Source of the DNA: Leptidea sinapis | Taxonomy: Eukaryota > Arthropoda > Insecta > Lepidoptera > Pieridae | Length of the DNA: 64,000 nucleotides | Assembly (NCBI RefSeq): GCF_905404315.1 | Contig: NC_066266.1 | Coordinates: forward strand, 5,959,501-6,023,500 | Direction: 5' to 3' | Part shown: positions 11,335-22,948 of the stretch, piece by piece | Layout: each line of letters opens with the position of its first letter | Position numbering within the stretch: position 1 is the first letter of the stretch | Made by a program: the position numbers and the translations under genes | Notes under the pieces: model-generated | The model's database searches: none | What the model was told of the DNA's origin: nothing | What the model saw: the letters and a program-made list of their open reading frames with translations, nothing else

Positions 11335-11550
11335 ATACAAATGATTTAAGTTTTCTTTTTGACACGTTGTTTTTCGACACGTGTTTCGCCTCTACACGGG
11401 GCATCCTCAGGACGTGTTGTCTCGCCAAAATCTGGCACCAGTCTCGTGTCGAATTGTTTTAAAAACAAATATTGGCGGAATTAACACTAAAGAAAACTTA
11501 AATCATTTGGATATTATGGAAATTATGGATTTCCCCAAAGTAACGCCTAA
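11335..11550 (+). repeat. foldback repeat I, copy 1
   Basis: A left arm (11335-11359, truncated) and a right arm (11465-11512) are inverted copies carrying ggcggaattaacactaaaga. Between them lies a core with cgacacgtgtttcgcctcta and ggcatcctcaggacgtgttg. The same arms and core occur at 31033-31240 and 52529-52700, and the arms alone at 17969-18082. Confidence 0.65.
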
Positions 11551-11822
11551 TTCAATAAATTTTCATAAATATAATATTAAAGAATTCCGTCTATATATTA
11601 TACATCTATGGCCCGGTATATGAATAGGAAGCATTAATATGTGAATGCAAACTTTGCTTTGAGATTTCAATATTGTTGAATATATGAGCTCTGGGCGTGT
11701 CACTCTAGCATACAAGATCTTAATATGTAGACTGCAGTATAATGTTTATGATTAGCAGTTAATGTTTGTTAATATACAGAAACTGAAGAAGTTTTACATT
11801 ATTTATGAATGAAGTCATCCGC

Positions 11823-12305
11823 AGGGCATTTGTCACTCTTAATATACCAGCTGTTTTAGAGCCAAATTGTATTACCCGCCGCGATAGCATGCGTCCTGAT
11901 GGAATTACTCTGTTGTCTTGGGCACGGGAAGGGCGCTGGTCTAGGACGCAAATTCGTTGACACTCTGGCTCCTTCTTATGTCCAAGTTACGTCGGCTGCT
12001 GGTTCGACTGCCAAAGACAGCAAGCGTCGCAAATATATCATCTTTGTACCGTTTGGTGTCGGGACACTTGGCCTGTGGAGCTCAGAGGCGCGGAGAATGT
12101 ACAAAGTACTATATTTTCGTCTCAATAAGGCTACTGGTAACCCAAGCACTGGCGGCTATTTCGGTCAACGGATCAGCCTAGCTACGCAACATAGAAATGC
12201 TGCCAGTATTCTTGGTACGATTTCCCGTAATGATAGTTTTAATTTTATGTAGTCATAGTATTGTAAATCTATACTTACAATACTATGATTACATAAAATT
12301 AGATT
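11823..12305 (+). mobile_element. LINE fragment N, copy 1, with terminal hairpin
   Basis: Frames contain FVPFGVGTLGLWSSEARRMY and GQRISLATQHRNAASILGTI, the post-RT segment common in non-LTR polyproteins (VPFGVETLGPWG, GQRISxAxQRGNAASI). Frameshifts separate the two frames. The second ends in a stop at 12252, followed by an almost perfect 26-bp-arm hairpin. A reverse copy is at 35955-36538. Confidence 0.7.
12241..12300. repeat. 26-bp-arm inverted repeat at LINE N end
   Basis: The arm aattttatgtagtcatagta (plus ttgtaa) at 12241-12266 pairs with 12275-12300 around an 8-base loop. There is one mismatch, which would be a G-T wobble in RNA. Confidence 0.85.
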
Positions 12306-12398
12306 TGAGTTAATTAGTAGTAAGATTTGTTTTGTTTGAATTAATTTATAATCTATCTTTCAGTATATTCAGTAAGGTATTTAAAAATACTTCGTCGG

Positions 12399-12500
12399 AA
12401 GCGCCTTGAGACTGGCTCGAGCACGCCCACTTGGGCGCAGTATTAGTTACCGCACTTTTGACTACGCCCGCGGTAGTTGTAGGGCGGCGGAGAAATATCC
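12399..12500 (-). mobile_element. THAP-MITE terminal fragment, copy 4
   Basis: It carries gactggctcgagcacgccca and cttgggcgcagtattagtta in reverse orientation and ends in atatcc next to TTAA (12501-12504), like the other copies. Only this terminus remains. Confidence 0.55.
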
Positions 12501-12724
12501 TTAATATAAGATTTTGACTTTATATTTCCAAGCAAGCCAACTAAGTAATAATAACTGAGTGCTCACTATATTGTAATTTGGGATAAACACGACGAAGGAC
12601 TCTTGTAAAGTTACTCTTAACTAGATATTAAAGTACTTTTGCTAACAATATGTTATTTTTCAAGTTATAACCCTCACTTCTAATTAATAAATAAATTAAA
12701 TACACAAATTATATTTAAAAACAA

Positions 12725-12930
12725 GATTTATGAATGATACGGGGCCTGAACACACGACCTCTCGCGTTCCAGGCGAGTGCTCTTCCACTGAGCCAACCTT
12801 TCTAGTGACGTATCGATGATAAAACTTGTATGTCTTGTTTAACTCTCAGATTGTGGCTTCACAGAAAGCGAGACTGACGTGAGAGATAGGTTTCGAGACC
12901 CGCATCCTTCATCAGTCTGGTTTTCAAATT
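12725..12930 (-). repeat. tRNA-like SINE F, copy 1
   Basis: The minus strand shows ggctcagtggaagagcactc, a D-arm-like A box, then an anticodon-arm-like ctcgcctggaacgcgag. The T-arm region is degenerate (gtgttcaggccccg), so it is not a functional tRNA. It resembles 48408-48545. Confidence 0.5.
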
Positions 12931-13240
12931 TAATTTGTGTACTGTAATCTTAATCATAAGTACAGTTGCTAAGTAAAAAATATTAATAGAATACATAAAA
13001 CACGAACAATTATGTATTTGAATAGGGAAGAGAGAAATTTAAGCTTCGCGCGCACTTTCGACGTTTCATTAGAAATTACAAGTCTCCTTATTTTTCACAA
13101 TTTACATAATCGCTATTCAAAATTTGCTTCGAGTGAGTAATTGAATTTTTGCTTAGAAGTCTGTAAGATCATTATAATCCTCGGCACGGATGCGAGGCAA
13201 GCGTGAAAGGTAAATTTGAGATATTTATATTAATATAAGG

Positions 13241-13587
13241 TTGGGTTGAACTATTTAACTTTAGCAATAACAAACATGTTAAAGTAACGGTTAAGCAAAA
13301 AATATTTCGTTTTTTGCACTATTTGACATCTAAAAGATGAATCATAACTTTAACTGTAACCGTAACCGTCGGATATTCGTCAGTTAAAGCTATTGTCAAT
13401 GTTAAATAGCTAAATAGCGACCTGACAATACTTTGAAGTAATTAATGTTCGATATTGATTTAAATTCTTAACTATAACTTTAACAATGCCTAGGAATACC
13501 ATGGTGCAACACATTCCGTAGTCTATGTTAAGGTCAGCGTAACGTTGACTTAAACCTTAACTATGGCAGTTAATATGTTGCAATCCA
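13241..13587. mobile_element. possible MITE (weak)
   Basis: The ends ggttgggttgaactatttaa and the complement of ccatggcag-type right-hand sequence (ggattgcaacatattaac) show imperfect inverted similarity. The interior is rich in taac/gtta motifs. No second copy is in the window. Confidence 0.25.
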
Positions 13588-13635
13588 GCGTAGTTATCAT
13601 TTTATTAGACACTGACAGAGTTTAAAAGACGTACC

Positions 13636-14066
13636 GTGGTGTTACTGCCTTGTTTGTCCTCGGCCATACGCGGTTTTTTGCCCTCCCCAGAATACGACGG
13701 GAAGCCCAAGCGAGATGCTCGGGTCCCCTGAGAGTCCCGCGAGAAGCCGGTACCCACCTGGGTAAATACTCTTTGGGTACCGCTGTCATATTCTGGTGGA
13801 GGGGGGATGGCCTTCGGTCGTCGACACTAACCTATGCGAAACATAGCGGCCCTTGGCCGCTACTTTACGCCGGTATTCTGTGCGAGTGTGGTAACTAACC
13901 CGGACGAGTCTGACGACTGTGCTGACGTCATAACACGGCAGCGTGACTCTCCCACTTCTAAAAAGCTCTTTGTTGCCACATACGACACCCTTGGGTCTGG
14001 AACTCCCCTTTTCGTTTTACGCCTCGGAGAAGCTCTTGGCAAATTTCATTTTGCTTTAGCACATTT
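13636..14066. other. GC-rich island, probable LINE-derived
   Basis: About 430 bp with far higher GC than its flanks and overlapping frames on both strands (plus 13650-13898 and 13834-14070, minus 13860-14042). None has a motif I can name. The abrupt edges suggest an inserted retroelement segment or an exon of an unrecognised gene. Confidence 0.35.
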
Positions 14067-14069
14067 ATA

Positions 14070-15215
14070 AACAAAACAATAAATATACATTAATTTGAAT
14101 ATAACAACATCTATCACGTTAATTCGGAGTTTATAAATCATAATAAAAACACAATTTGATAGTTTTGTAACACTTCTATTTTCTAAGCGATCCTTAATAC
14201 TTGCTTCTATCTTATCGGTCGGTCAAACGGCGTCGGCCAATAAATATATCTAAACTATACAAAATCACTGCTCCATAAAATTATAATCTTAAATCGTTTA
14301 AAATTCACTCTGAATTTTAAATATACGGAATATTAAACTTAACACAGCTAAGATAGAGTTTATAATAGATTACCATAAATTAAATGGATACCACTCGTAA
14401 AGTGCTACAGATTGTCCATGGTCGAGAGTGGAGGGCTCTCGCGGGCCAGCCTGTCGTTCAACGAGCCATTGTTCTATAATATAATAGGTGTCGCCATTTA
14501 AAGGCACATCGTGTATATTGTAAGGCTTTTGTAGGCTTTTTTACGTTCCTTTAGGTTTTAAGGAAAATCTTAAATCGTTCGATTTTAATTTGAGAAAGTA
14601 CTTCGCTATAATGTACATCACTCGATGTAAGGTTTCGTTCTACATTGTATATTTCATTTTAATATAAAAACTAATAATTAATATTTAGCCAGATTAGGGC
14701 AGATGAAAGAAGATTAACTGCAGACATTAATATTATATAGTTAATGTGAGTTATTTTAGTATTTTCTTTGATGAATGACACATGCATTTAAATAAAATAC
14801 TTCTTAACCATATTTTATTAAAAGGAGTCAATTTTTTTAGGCCCACTTTATGATGTTGTTTATTAATCGTATTATGCTAGAAAATTATAAAAAAATACAT
14901 AAACTTTTAAAAAATATAGTTTTATCCGTGTTTTAATGAGAAACAGCTACAATAACATTAGAACACAAAGGTAAATTTCGCCACTATATACAAGAGTATA
15001 ATATCTCAGATGGGACATTAGATGATCCGGAAGACCCGGTTCGAATTTAGATGTACTATTAGATTTTTTTTTCAAGTTTTTGACATTCTTAAAAATCCGA
15101 GCAAGACTCGATCGTCTAGGTACTGAATATATATTTAACCTGACGTTTCGTCACCTCTTAAATTTATTCAATTTTGAGTTATTTTCGGAATATCCCGAAC
15201 TACTGGGAATACAGC
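14070..15215. other. no recognised feature
   Basis: AT-rich intergenic sequence with no repeat shared in the window. Confidence 0.45.
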
Positions 15216-15224
15216 TCACGCCCT

Positions 15225-15400
15225 TAGGGTAATATTAAGTTTTATTGTACAATATTATATAATATACTTTGTTGTAATTAAATTTAAAAAAAGCCCGCTG
15301 AGTTTCTTTTGTCCGTTCTTCCCAGTTCTGAGACATGACATGACTCCCAGATATGAGATTTTCAAACCTATTTTGACTAAAAATATTTAAATTTGAATTT
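15225..15400 (+). mobile_element. LINE 3' tail, copy 2
   Basis: It shares aagcccgctgagtttctt, cgttcttcccagttctgag and the aaatatttaaatttgaatt end with the 7549 tail. Confidence 0.6.
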
Positions 15401-15685
15401 AAATGTTATGAATAATTAGCTCAATGTTACAGTAGGCTGTTGCTATCTACATGTTAACTAACAAAACTTAGCGGCATAAACACTTTAGATAATTATTCAT
15501 AATGTGAGTTGAAAAGCAGAAAAACTGATGACGTTAGCATAAATTTCAAAATCAAATCAAATCAAAATTTATTTACTTACATTATTTAAAATAAACATTA
15601 CTATTATTTGGGCTAGTGTCCTCCTGTTAGTAATTAATACCTGTCTTATATCATCTATACGTCTTGATATACTTTCTTGTATAAC

Positions 15686-15987
15686 AATAAGGGACGAGAC
15701 GAGCAGAACGTTCAGCTGATGATAATTGATGTCTTGCCCATTACAATGTAGTGCTGCTCAGGTTTCCGTTTCAGGTTGAAAAACCCCAAAATTCTGAGCG
15801 GCACTACAACTGCGCTTGTCATCTTGAGACGGAAGATGTTTTTTTTTGCCCAGTAATTTCACTAGCTACGGCGCCCTTCAGACCGAAACACAGTCGTGCT
15901 TGTACATAACTACTTCATGGTAGAAATAGGCGCCGTTGTGGCACCCATAATCTAGCCGGCATCCTATGCAAAGGAGCCTCCCAATGG
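15686..15987 (-). repeat. SINE-like repeat A, copy 5
   Basis: Near full-length reverse copy ending gagcctcccaatgg. Confidence 0.75.
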
Positions 15988-16057
15988 TAATAATACTATA
16001 CTAAAACTATGATAGCTGTGAAAACACAATGTAATGTAAATGGTCATAATTCTTATA

Positions 16058-16235
16058 GAAAGGAGATGGACAAAGATACTAACTTTATGGAAAGCCCCAT
16101 TGGTAAAGCGCTATAGAGAACGATTATCAACTATATGGAAAGATGATCTAGAAGAAACCTGATCTACAGTGGCAAAAAATAGCCCAAGGCAAATGGAAGG
16201 CTTTGCATAAGGCCTTTCCCGTTACAAAAGGTATA
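16058..16235 (+). mobile_element. RTE-like LINE C-terminal scrap
   Basis: A broken frame reads WQKIAQGKWKALHKAFPVTK, resembling the AQDRxxWKxLxEAFV motif at RTE protein ends. Heavily decayed. Confidence 0.3.
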
Positions 16236-16860
16236 CACCTTATACTTAAAAAGTTTTTTTTTAATTTAACAATTATTAATATAATTTTTGTATGCTTTGT
16301 ATACAGGTAGATACAGTGATTTACTTTTTGTGTTAATTTGAAAGTCTGGAAATAAAGGGCTTTATAGTAACTTACCCAATAATGTTTTCATACATTATTG
16401 GGTATTTCATATATTTCGTTTCAAATTCATATTTATTTGTGTAAAAGTATGTTTGATCGAAAACTATCCTGTTTGATTTATAAACGCTTCGGAATATTAT
16501 AACTTTAAATTCTCGTGAAATATTGTGTGTCTGATAATATAAACTTTACTGTTTTGTGAAAATGTCAGACTACTTTGGTTGTGTTCAATGATATAAATAT
16601 AATAAATATGTGTTTTTATTCAACCCCTACAATTTAAACAAACTTAATTTTGTCTTTAATAGAGTTTGATTCATTCTTTTTTTCTCTTTTTTGATGAACT
16701 AGTGTTGAGTTTTATCAGTAGGCGGATTTTTGCGGATGATACCGGCTTGGTGCGGTACCAAAGTGGTATTTTGCCGCTCTGAAGCAGTAATGTTTTTTCT
16801 TTACTTCAGGGACATTATATTAATATAGATTATAGATAGTTATTATAATGTTGCCCCACT

Positions 16861-17222
16861 TGCATACATAAGAGCTTTAAGGGTAAATGTTTTACAATAA
16901 AGTCCCAGCCACTGTTCAGCCATTATCTATAAATAAATATAAATGTTTTATAAAAAAAATGGCTCTGTCATAAGTCCTATAACTCCACAGCTGGCCGGAG
17001 AGCCAGGGACTAAGATTATGATTAATTTATAGCAATAGCAATGAAAGTACAATATCGTATATTTTTATAAAAAGAGCGCAAAAAAAGAATGCTGGGAGAG
17101 TTCCTTGCGCCGTTTCTTCTCTCTCAGACCGCCATTATTTCCGAAGCGGTAGTAATATCTAGTATATTGGAAATGACATCAAAAAGAATTCTAAAGGAAT
17201 CAATTTTGAGTCAAAATCTTTA
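16861..17222 (+). mobile_element. LINE C-terminal fragment G, copy 1
   Basis: It opens with ALRVNVLQ-type decayed codons of the KGKCIHFYNKVPATVQ motif, then shares atggctctgtc, gaatgctgggagagtt and ttctctctcag blocks with 43690-44110 and 51880-52310. 5'-truncated and full of stops. Confidence 0.65.
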
Positions 17223-17254
17223 GTCTAAGGTGTGAATACAAAATTGCATTAGGG

Positions 17255-17490
17255 CCAGTGGGAGGCTCTTTTGCACCGGATGCCGGCTAGATTATAGGTA
17301 CCACATTACTTTACGGCGCCTTTTTCTGCCTTGAAGCATTAATGTGTAAGCGTAGCTGTGTTTCGGTCTGATATGCGATGTAGCTAGTGAAATTACTGGG
17401 CAAATGAGACTTAACATCTTATGTTTCAAGGTGACGAGATCAATTGTAGTACCAGTTTTTCACGAATCCTGAGCTTCACTGCATTGTAAT
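17255..17490 (+). repeat. SINE-like repeat A, copy 6 (3'-truncated)
   Basis: The sense copy starts at ccagtgggaggctctttt and stops at gcattgtaat, before the usual A-tail. Confidence 0.7.
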
Positions 17491-17968
17491 TCGTTTGTTA
17501 TGGTATCTTAAATACTATCTTTTTCTGAAAAAAAAAAGCTGTATTCTATCTTTTATTTAGCTGCTGGTTTTATTGTATGTCAATTATTTGTTGTAATTCA
17601 AATGTTTGTAGCATTTAAAAAAAATATAACCTTCTGACAGTTAGCTCTTTAACAACAATAAGATTTAATCCTATATGAAAAAATTATATATCGAGCAAAA
17701 GGTAAAGAATTTTAACAAAGAAAAACTCTTTACGTTAAATATTTGATAGAAAATCTAGGTCAGTAATATATCTGATCCATAAAATGGATCCAATTATCGG
17801 GGTATTGAGCAGAATTATTTGAAATAACTTGTAAGAAACCTTTTTTTACTAACTTTATTCAGCTCTATTATCTTTTTTTTTGTTCGCAAATAGAGAGTTG
17901 AGACTTGTTAGAAATCAAAGAAGTCTTTTAGCGAAACTATTAGTCTTAGATAAGAGTTTATTGAATAA

Positions 17969-18082
17969 GGCGTTACTTTGCGGAAATCCATAATTATACA
18001 AATTATTTAAGTTTTTCTTTAGTGTTAATTCCGCCAATATATTGGCGGAATTAACACTAAAGAAAACTTAAATAATTTGTAT
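17969..18082. repeat. foldback repeat I, arm-only copy: near-loopless palindrome
   Basis: Arms 17996-18038 and 18041-18082 are inverted copies with a 2-base spacer and one single-base gap. Preceding it is cgttactttgcggaaatcca, the outer flank of the other copies. The core found in copies at 11.4, 31.1 and 52.6 kb is absent. Confidence 0.85.
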
Positions 18083-18120
18083 TAGATAAGAGTATAAAGT
18101 GACATACATCCAACCACTTA

Positions 18121-18430
18121 CGGCCGTTCCCAATATACTATCTACAAATAGAGATAAATTACTACCTTCTACTGTCAGTAATTAGCTGTCAATAATCTTA
18201 AACTGTCCAAATATAACAGATAAGTCATTCATATCGGCTTATATTGGGACCCTTGCATTGCAATTTTCATACAAACTTTATATCGCTGGTAAGCTATCCG
18301 TCGTCCCAACGACAGAAAGCGTGTAGGGATAAGGTGAGATACCGTCGAAAAGTTTATTGGGACAGAAAAGTCAACGATAGTTACGATTTTTGTCTCAAGT
18401 AAGAGATTGACTGAATTTTGGGAACGGCCG
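18121..18430. mobile_element. CGGCCG-ended MITE, second type
   Basis: A 310-bp element with termini CGGCCGTTCCCAA and TTGGGAACGGCCG, flanked on both sides by TTA. Its interior differs from MITE M at 9 and 58 kb, so it is a separate family with the same end and target size. Confidence 0.65.
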
Positions 18431-18434
18431 TTAG

Positions 18435-20135
18435 TGCATGAAAGAGTGTATAGGTGCCTTGATACTTCCGAATGGTAAAAACATTTGTATCTGAAACTAA
18501 TTAATGCAGTGTTAGATATCATTATAATATTTTAATAAGTTATATTAAATTTTTTGAGAAAAAATGATCAGTCGGGTTGTATTTATTAATTTTAAAAAAT
18601 TAACTGTGAACTAGTTATTAATAAAATAAAGAATGTGTTAATAAAAGAATAGCAAATAAACAATCAAACTATGGCATGTTGTTCCTTGTATGGTGCTTAA
18701 AGGACAATTTTCTAAAATACCGGCTACGCTGCTGGGATTCTTCCGGTGTCTCATGAGAATGTTGACGGCGATGATCATATCGTTTGTCCTCATCATCCAC
18801 AAATTATTATTAATTATCCTATATTTGAAAAACAGTCAAATCTAAATATTGATATTGTATCAGTTGGAAATGACTTCTTATTAGCAATCTAGTAATACCC
18901 AAGATTCACACTATGACCTATCATAATAGTGAAGCGATGACGACACATTGACAAACAAAAACAAAAATTGATAATCAACTGGATTAACAAACACGCTCAA
19001 AAATTGTCTGAAGCAAAGCTTTGGTAATGCATATATTAGGCAAAGTTTTCGTTCGGTTGTGTTTCGACCGCGCTTTGAATACAACGCCACGCAATGACAA
19101 TTTGTTCAATGAAAAACTGGCCAAATATTATTCAAACTTTAAAAAATGATAGAAGGTCTTATTTCAGCTAAGCACCCCCTTAAAAAAGTTGTGTAACTTG
19201 ACATTTTTAATTATTTTGCCAAATAATTACATTTCAATTGCTAATAATAAATGTTCTTGCCTCGTGTTCGCATCCGAGCTTCTAATGAGTAAGTTGAGTT
19301 AATCTTCGTCCACCTTTTGGATAAATTAAATTAATTATTATTAGAAGAAAAGTCACATTTACTGTTTATTAATTTCGGTGGCCCACCAAGCGGTGACAAA
19401 ACGCTAATTGGGCTAGAAATGACTCAAAGTATATTTCGTTGAGTGACTTTCTGTGTAGCTGTGGGGTAATTTTGCCTTTGATGGACTGCCCCGTCGCGTG
19501 TTCTAGGCGTGTTATTTATATCATTGTATTTAAAAACTGAGATTGTTATTGTTTTTGGATGCAGAAGGGAGAACGTGTATTTCGGAAAATGTTATCATTC
19601 AAAAACCCTTTTAGCCATGGTTCCATAGCCAAATGGCAAAAAATGGAACCTTTATAGATTCGTCATGACTGTCTGTCTGCCCGTGTATGTTACAGCCATT
19701 TTTTTCCAAAACCATAAGAACTATGCTGTTGAAACTTGGTAAGTAGATGTATTTTCTGAACAACATTAACATTTTCACACAAAAATAGAGATTTTTTCTC
19801 ATTAAATTTTCGGGGTTGCCCATACTAAGAATTGACATTCAAAAATTTTTTTTCATCAAACTCATACGAGTGGGGTATTTATAGATAGGTCTTCAAAAAT
19901 TATATTGAGATTTTCGATGAATTATAACTATACCAATCGTAGGTTTAATTTGCATAGCAATCTACCTCGAAATAAGATTCATATAAATAAAATAAAAAGC
20001 CTTAATTGTTGTTAACAAGTTTTACACATAGTAGTTTCATGTGCCTAAAATTAATTTGCTTATGACTACTATCTAAAAAAACACATTTTACTATTAACTA
20101 GAGTTTAACTAATATACTAACAATTTTAATATCTA
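18435..20135. other. no confident feature; one repeat-like segment
   Basis: Mostly AT-rich. 19610-19930 (ggttccatagccaaatggca and on) resembles a dispersed lepidopteran repeat I remember, but it is single-copy here and without coding capacity. Confidence 0.35.
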
Positions 20136-20138
20136 TTG

Positions 20139-20515
20139 ATTATCGGCAAACGGTAGTTCGGTTACAACTTGTCTTCCGACAAAAGCCTCCTCTAAAGCTC
20201 TCCAGTCTTTTCTCATTTTTGCAGTGCGAGTCCATGTTGGGCCCGCTATTTTCTTAATGTCATCCTCCCATCTCTGCCTGTCTTCCTCTATGTCTCTTTA
20301 CGTCTAAAGGGTACCATTCTGTGATAAGTTTTGTCCATTTTTCTTGCTTTTCTCTCATCATATGCCCTGTCCACCTCCACTTCAGCTGTTGTGTATGCAT
20401 TCTCAAACTTGGTTTTACTTTTGATGTCTATTAATTTTTCTTGGTCTTTTCTTTTGACACCTATTGTACTTCTTTCTATGCTGTTTTGAAGATTCATATA
20501 ATATGTTGTAAACGG
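20139..20515 (-). mobile_element. RTE-type LINE C-terminal fragment
   Basis: Minus-strand frames give RAYDERKARKMDKTYHRMVP and, after a shift, RWEDDIKKIAGPTWTRTAKM then RALEEAFVGRQ. This is the C-terminal tail of RTE endonuclease/reverse transcriptases (WxDDI-x-AG-W-x-A-x-WR-LEEAFV). The RT domain is missing. Confidence 0.6.
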
Positions 20516-20736
20516 GAGCAAAAACGGGAACCAGAACTGGAGTAAGACATGAGATAATCTTTAATTCTGAACTCGCTTATTATTTTTAAAAACCCTTTAT
20601 CTACGCGGATGCAGTTGTGGGCATCAGCTAGTAATATTATATATTCAAATGAGTTGTGGTAATTTCTGAAGGAAAGACGTTCTTATTAAATTATTAAATG
20701 TTATTTAATACCACAAATACCACAGTGTCCGAATAC

Positions 20737-21230
20737 GAAGGTTTTCAACCAGTGTGAGTTGTCAGTGATGTCTTACGGTACGCAGACATGGTCGCTAACT
20801 ATGGATCTGATGAGAAAGCTCGTGGTTGCTCATCCCTCTGAGGATAATGAATAGAGAAGGCTATGCTCGGAGATTCCCTGCGAGACCGAATTGGAAATGA
20901 GGAGAACCGTAGGAGAACCAAAGTCACCGACATAGCCCCAATTGATTACGAAACTGAAGTGGCAGTGGGCGGGGCACATAGTTCGACGGACAGATGGCCG
21001 GTGGGGCAGTAAAGTCCTCGAATAGCGACCACGTACCGTAAGACGCAGTCAGTGTCAAAAGGCCCCCCCACAAGACGGACAGACGATCTGGTCAAGATCG
21101 CTCAAGAGCGCAGGCGCTGCCCTCATCCAACTTATTCGGTCCTGACCGATCGTCGTGGAAATCTTTTGGGGGGCCTTTGTCCAGCAGTGCACGTCTTCCG
21201 GCTGATGATGATGATGATGATGACGTTCTT
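20737..21230 (+). mobile_element. RTE LINE 3' end, copy 1 (decayed)
   Basis: Homologous to 62268-62715. It shows shifted pieces of the YGxQTWSLTMDLMRKL, KLKWQWAGHIVRRTDG and WGSKVLE motifs and ends in a (gat)n tract at 21204. Several frameshifts and stops are present. Confidence 0.75.
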
Positions 21231-21234
21231 TAAA

Positions 21235-22050
21235 AATATTTGAATTTATGACTTAGATAATTGTATCTTTAACCAATAGGTATATGAAACAGTCATAGCT
21301 AACTCAGCTCATTACGTTCAAATACTGATTGATTTGCATGAGACAATATCGTTCATTATAATGAGAACTACAATGTAGTTGCTGACCGGAAGTGGTCGAA
21401 CGTTGAGCTTCCGTACTGTACATAGCTGTGTTAGCGTTTCCGGTTCCGCCTTGCTTGTGCCGACCGGCCGAAAGTATGTGTATGTAAAATAAGATACTAT
21501 GTATCTTACTCGTAACTACAAATTTAAATAGGTACTTAAATCTAGATTTTAACTATAAACTTAAATGGTAAGGTTTTTTGTAATTGCACTATTTCAAATG
21601 TGAGTTATATTCATGAATAAATATAAGAATAAATATGGTTCATTACTTACTTTTTGTTACTTCTAATTAGTTTTTAAAACTTATAAATAGATACTTAGAA
21701 ATAGATAAGACTATTTCATTAACATTTATATATGGACCTTTTGTTGTCTTAAATAAATAAATAAATAGTAAATAGTAAAAATAAATAGACAACATAATAT
21801 ACCTAGTCGCGCCTTAAATACTGTTACAATTAAAAATAAACAAATTATTACATTTAAATTTCGAATCTGTAATTTTTATATGAATGTTCATTGAGTTTTC
21901 TCATCTTGGCGCCAATACATTGTACAATATTTTGTAATATTAAAATGGAGTGGGGTGATAAAGAGAAATGAATCTGATAATAATATCAGATTAATATTAT
22001 CAAATTATATATAAATAATAAAGAGAGCTGTTAATACATTACACATTGTA
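21235..22050. other. no recognised feature
   Basis: AT-rich, with short tandem aaataa runs near 21750. No coding signal. Confidence 0.45.
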
Positions 22051-22053
22051 GGT

Positions 22054-22613
22054 ATGGAGCCAAATGAATTTTTTAAAACTCTCCATACGCTTCGTATTAG
22101 TAAAATGTTTATGTACCGGGCTACTAAAAGGTACAATGGAAGGAGGTCTCCTTTGTCTGTAACAGAAAAAGATCTTGCCGTCCACGTAGTGTTCTTACGA
22201 AAAAGGTGGTCAAAACGGTAAGGGAAGGAATTCGAAGAAATCCAGTCCGAAAGCAAAAGATTTTAGCTCGGGAGATAAAGATAGCACATAGAACCATGTT
22301 GCGTATTTTTACAGATGACTTCGGACTTGCAGCCTTTGAGAGACGAACTGGTCATTTAACAACTGATTATTCAAAAGCAATAGGATGGTACAATCGAAAG
22401 AACTGCAGAAGCAGTAGGCCAAGGGAGGTCAGGTCACAGAAAAATATAGAAAGTTTTTAATTCTCTAAGCGCCATGATAATTTGGTGTCTCTAAAACAAT
22501 CCGTACGATCAGCAGGGAAGATTTTGCCAATGGAAAGAGTGCGTGCTTATATTGATAAGTGACCTCAACGTTTAAAGGACTGTATTGCTGCAAATGGAGT
22601 CCACTTCGAATGA
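22054..22613 (+). pseudogene. Tc1/mariner-superfamily transposase, internally deleted
   Basis: The frame opens MEPNEFFKTLHTLRISKMFM, shifts near 22205, and continues VVKTVREGIRRNPVRKQKIL and EIKIAHRTMLRI, a paired-type helix-turn-helix region. It then jumps at about 22460 to the C-terminus: a KRHDNLVSLKQSV-like block, PMERVRAYID, and QRLKDCIAANGVHFE with stop. The catalytic DDE core is deleted. A sister copy at 60263 carries the nested mariner. Confidence 0.7.
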
Positions 22614-22948
22614 ACTTTTTATATTTTATATTGTTTTATATTATTTATGTAAACTGAAACACTTTAAATGTAATAAATGTTATTTGCAATAGAAAATTTC
22701 TTTTTCTTTGTTTTAGTATTTATGGCAAGACAGGTAGTTTGATACAGTTTTCTACAGGATCCTGTGTAGTAGTATACGTGCTGCAATACCAACAGTCACA
22801 CGAGTATACCGTTTATTATTATTATTATGATTTGGATCATAAAATGCACTAAATCTTAGGATCTATTGTGCCCCCTGCTTGCGCTAGCGCGCCTACTGTC
22901 AACTCAAAAGTTAGGTAAGAGAATCGAGGCTACAAACTAGGAAACGTG

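Noticed and set aside
12728..12800. A minus-strand tRNA with a good D arm and anticodon arm
   Set aside because: The T arm and acceptor stem do not pair and the sequence belongs to a dispersed family.
17996..18082. CRISPR-like or bacterial terminator-like palindrome
   Set aside because: The organism is a eukaryote, there are no regularly spaced units, and the palindrome belongs to a dispersed foldback family.
19610..19930. A viral or polydnavirus-like insertion, from vague resemblance to a widespread lepidopteran segment
   Set aside because: Single copy here, no coding sequence, and memory of the resemblance is not evidence.
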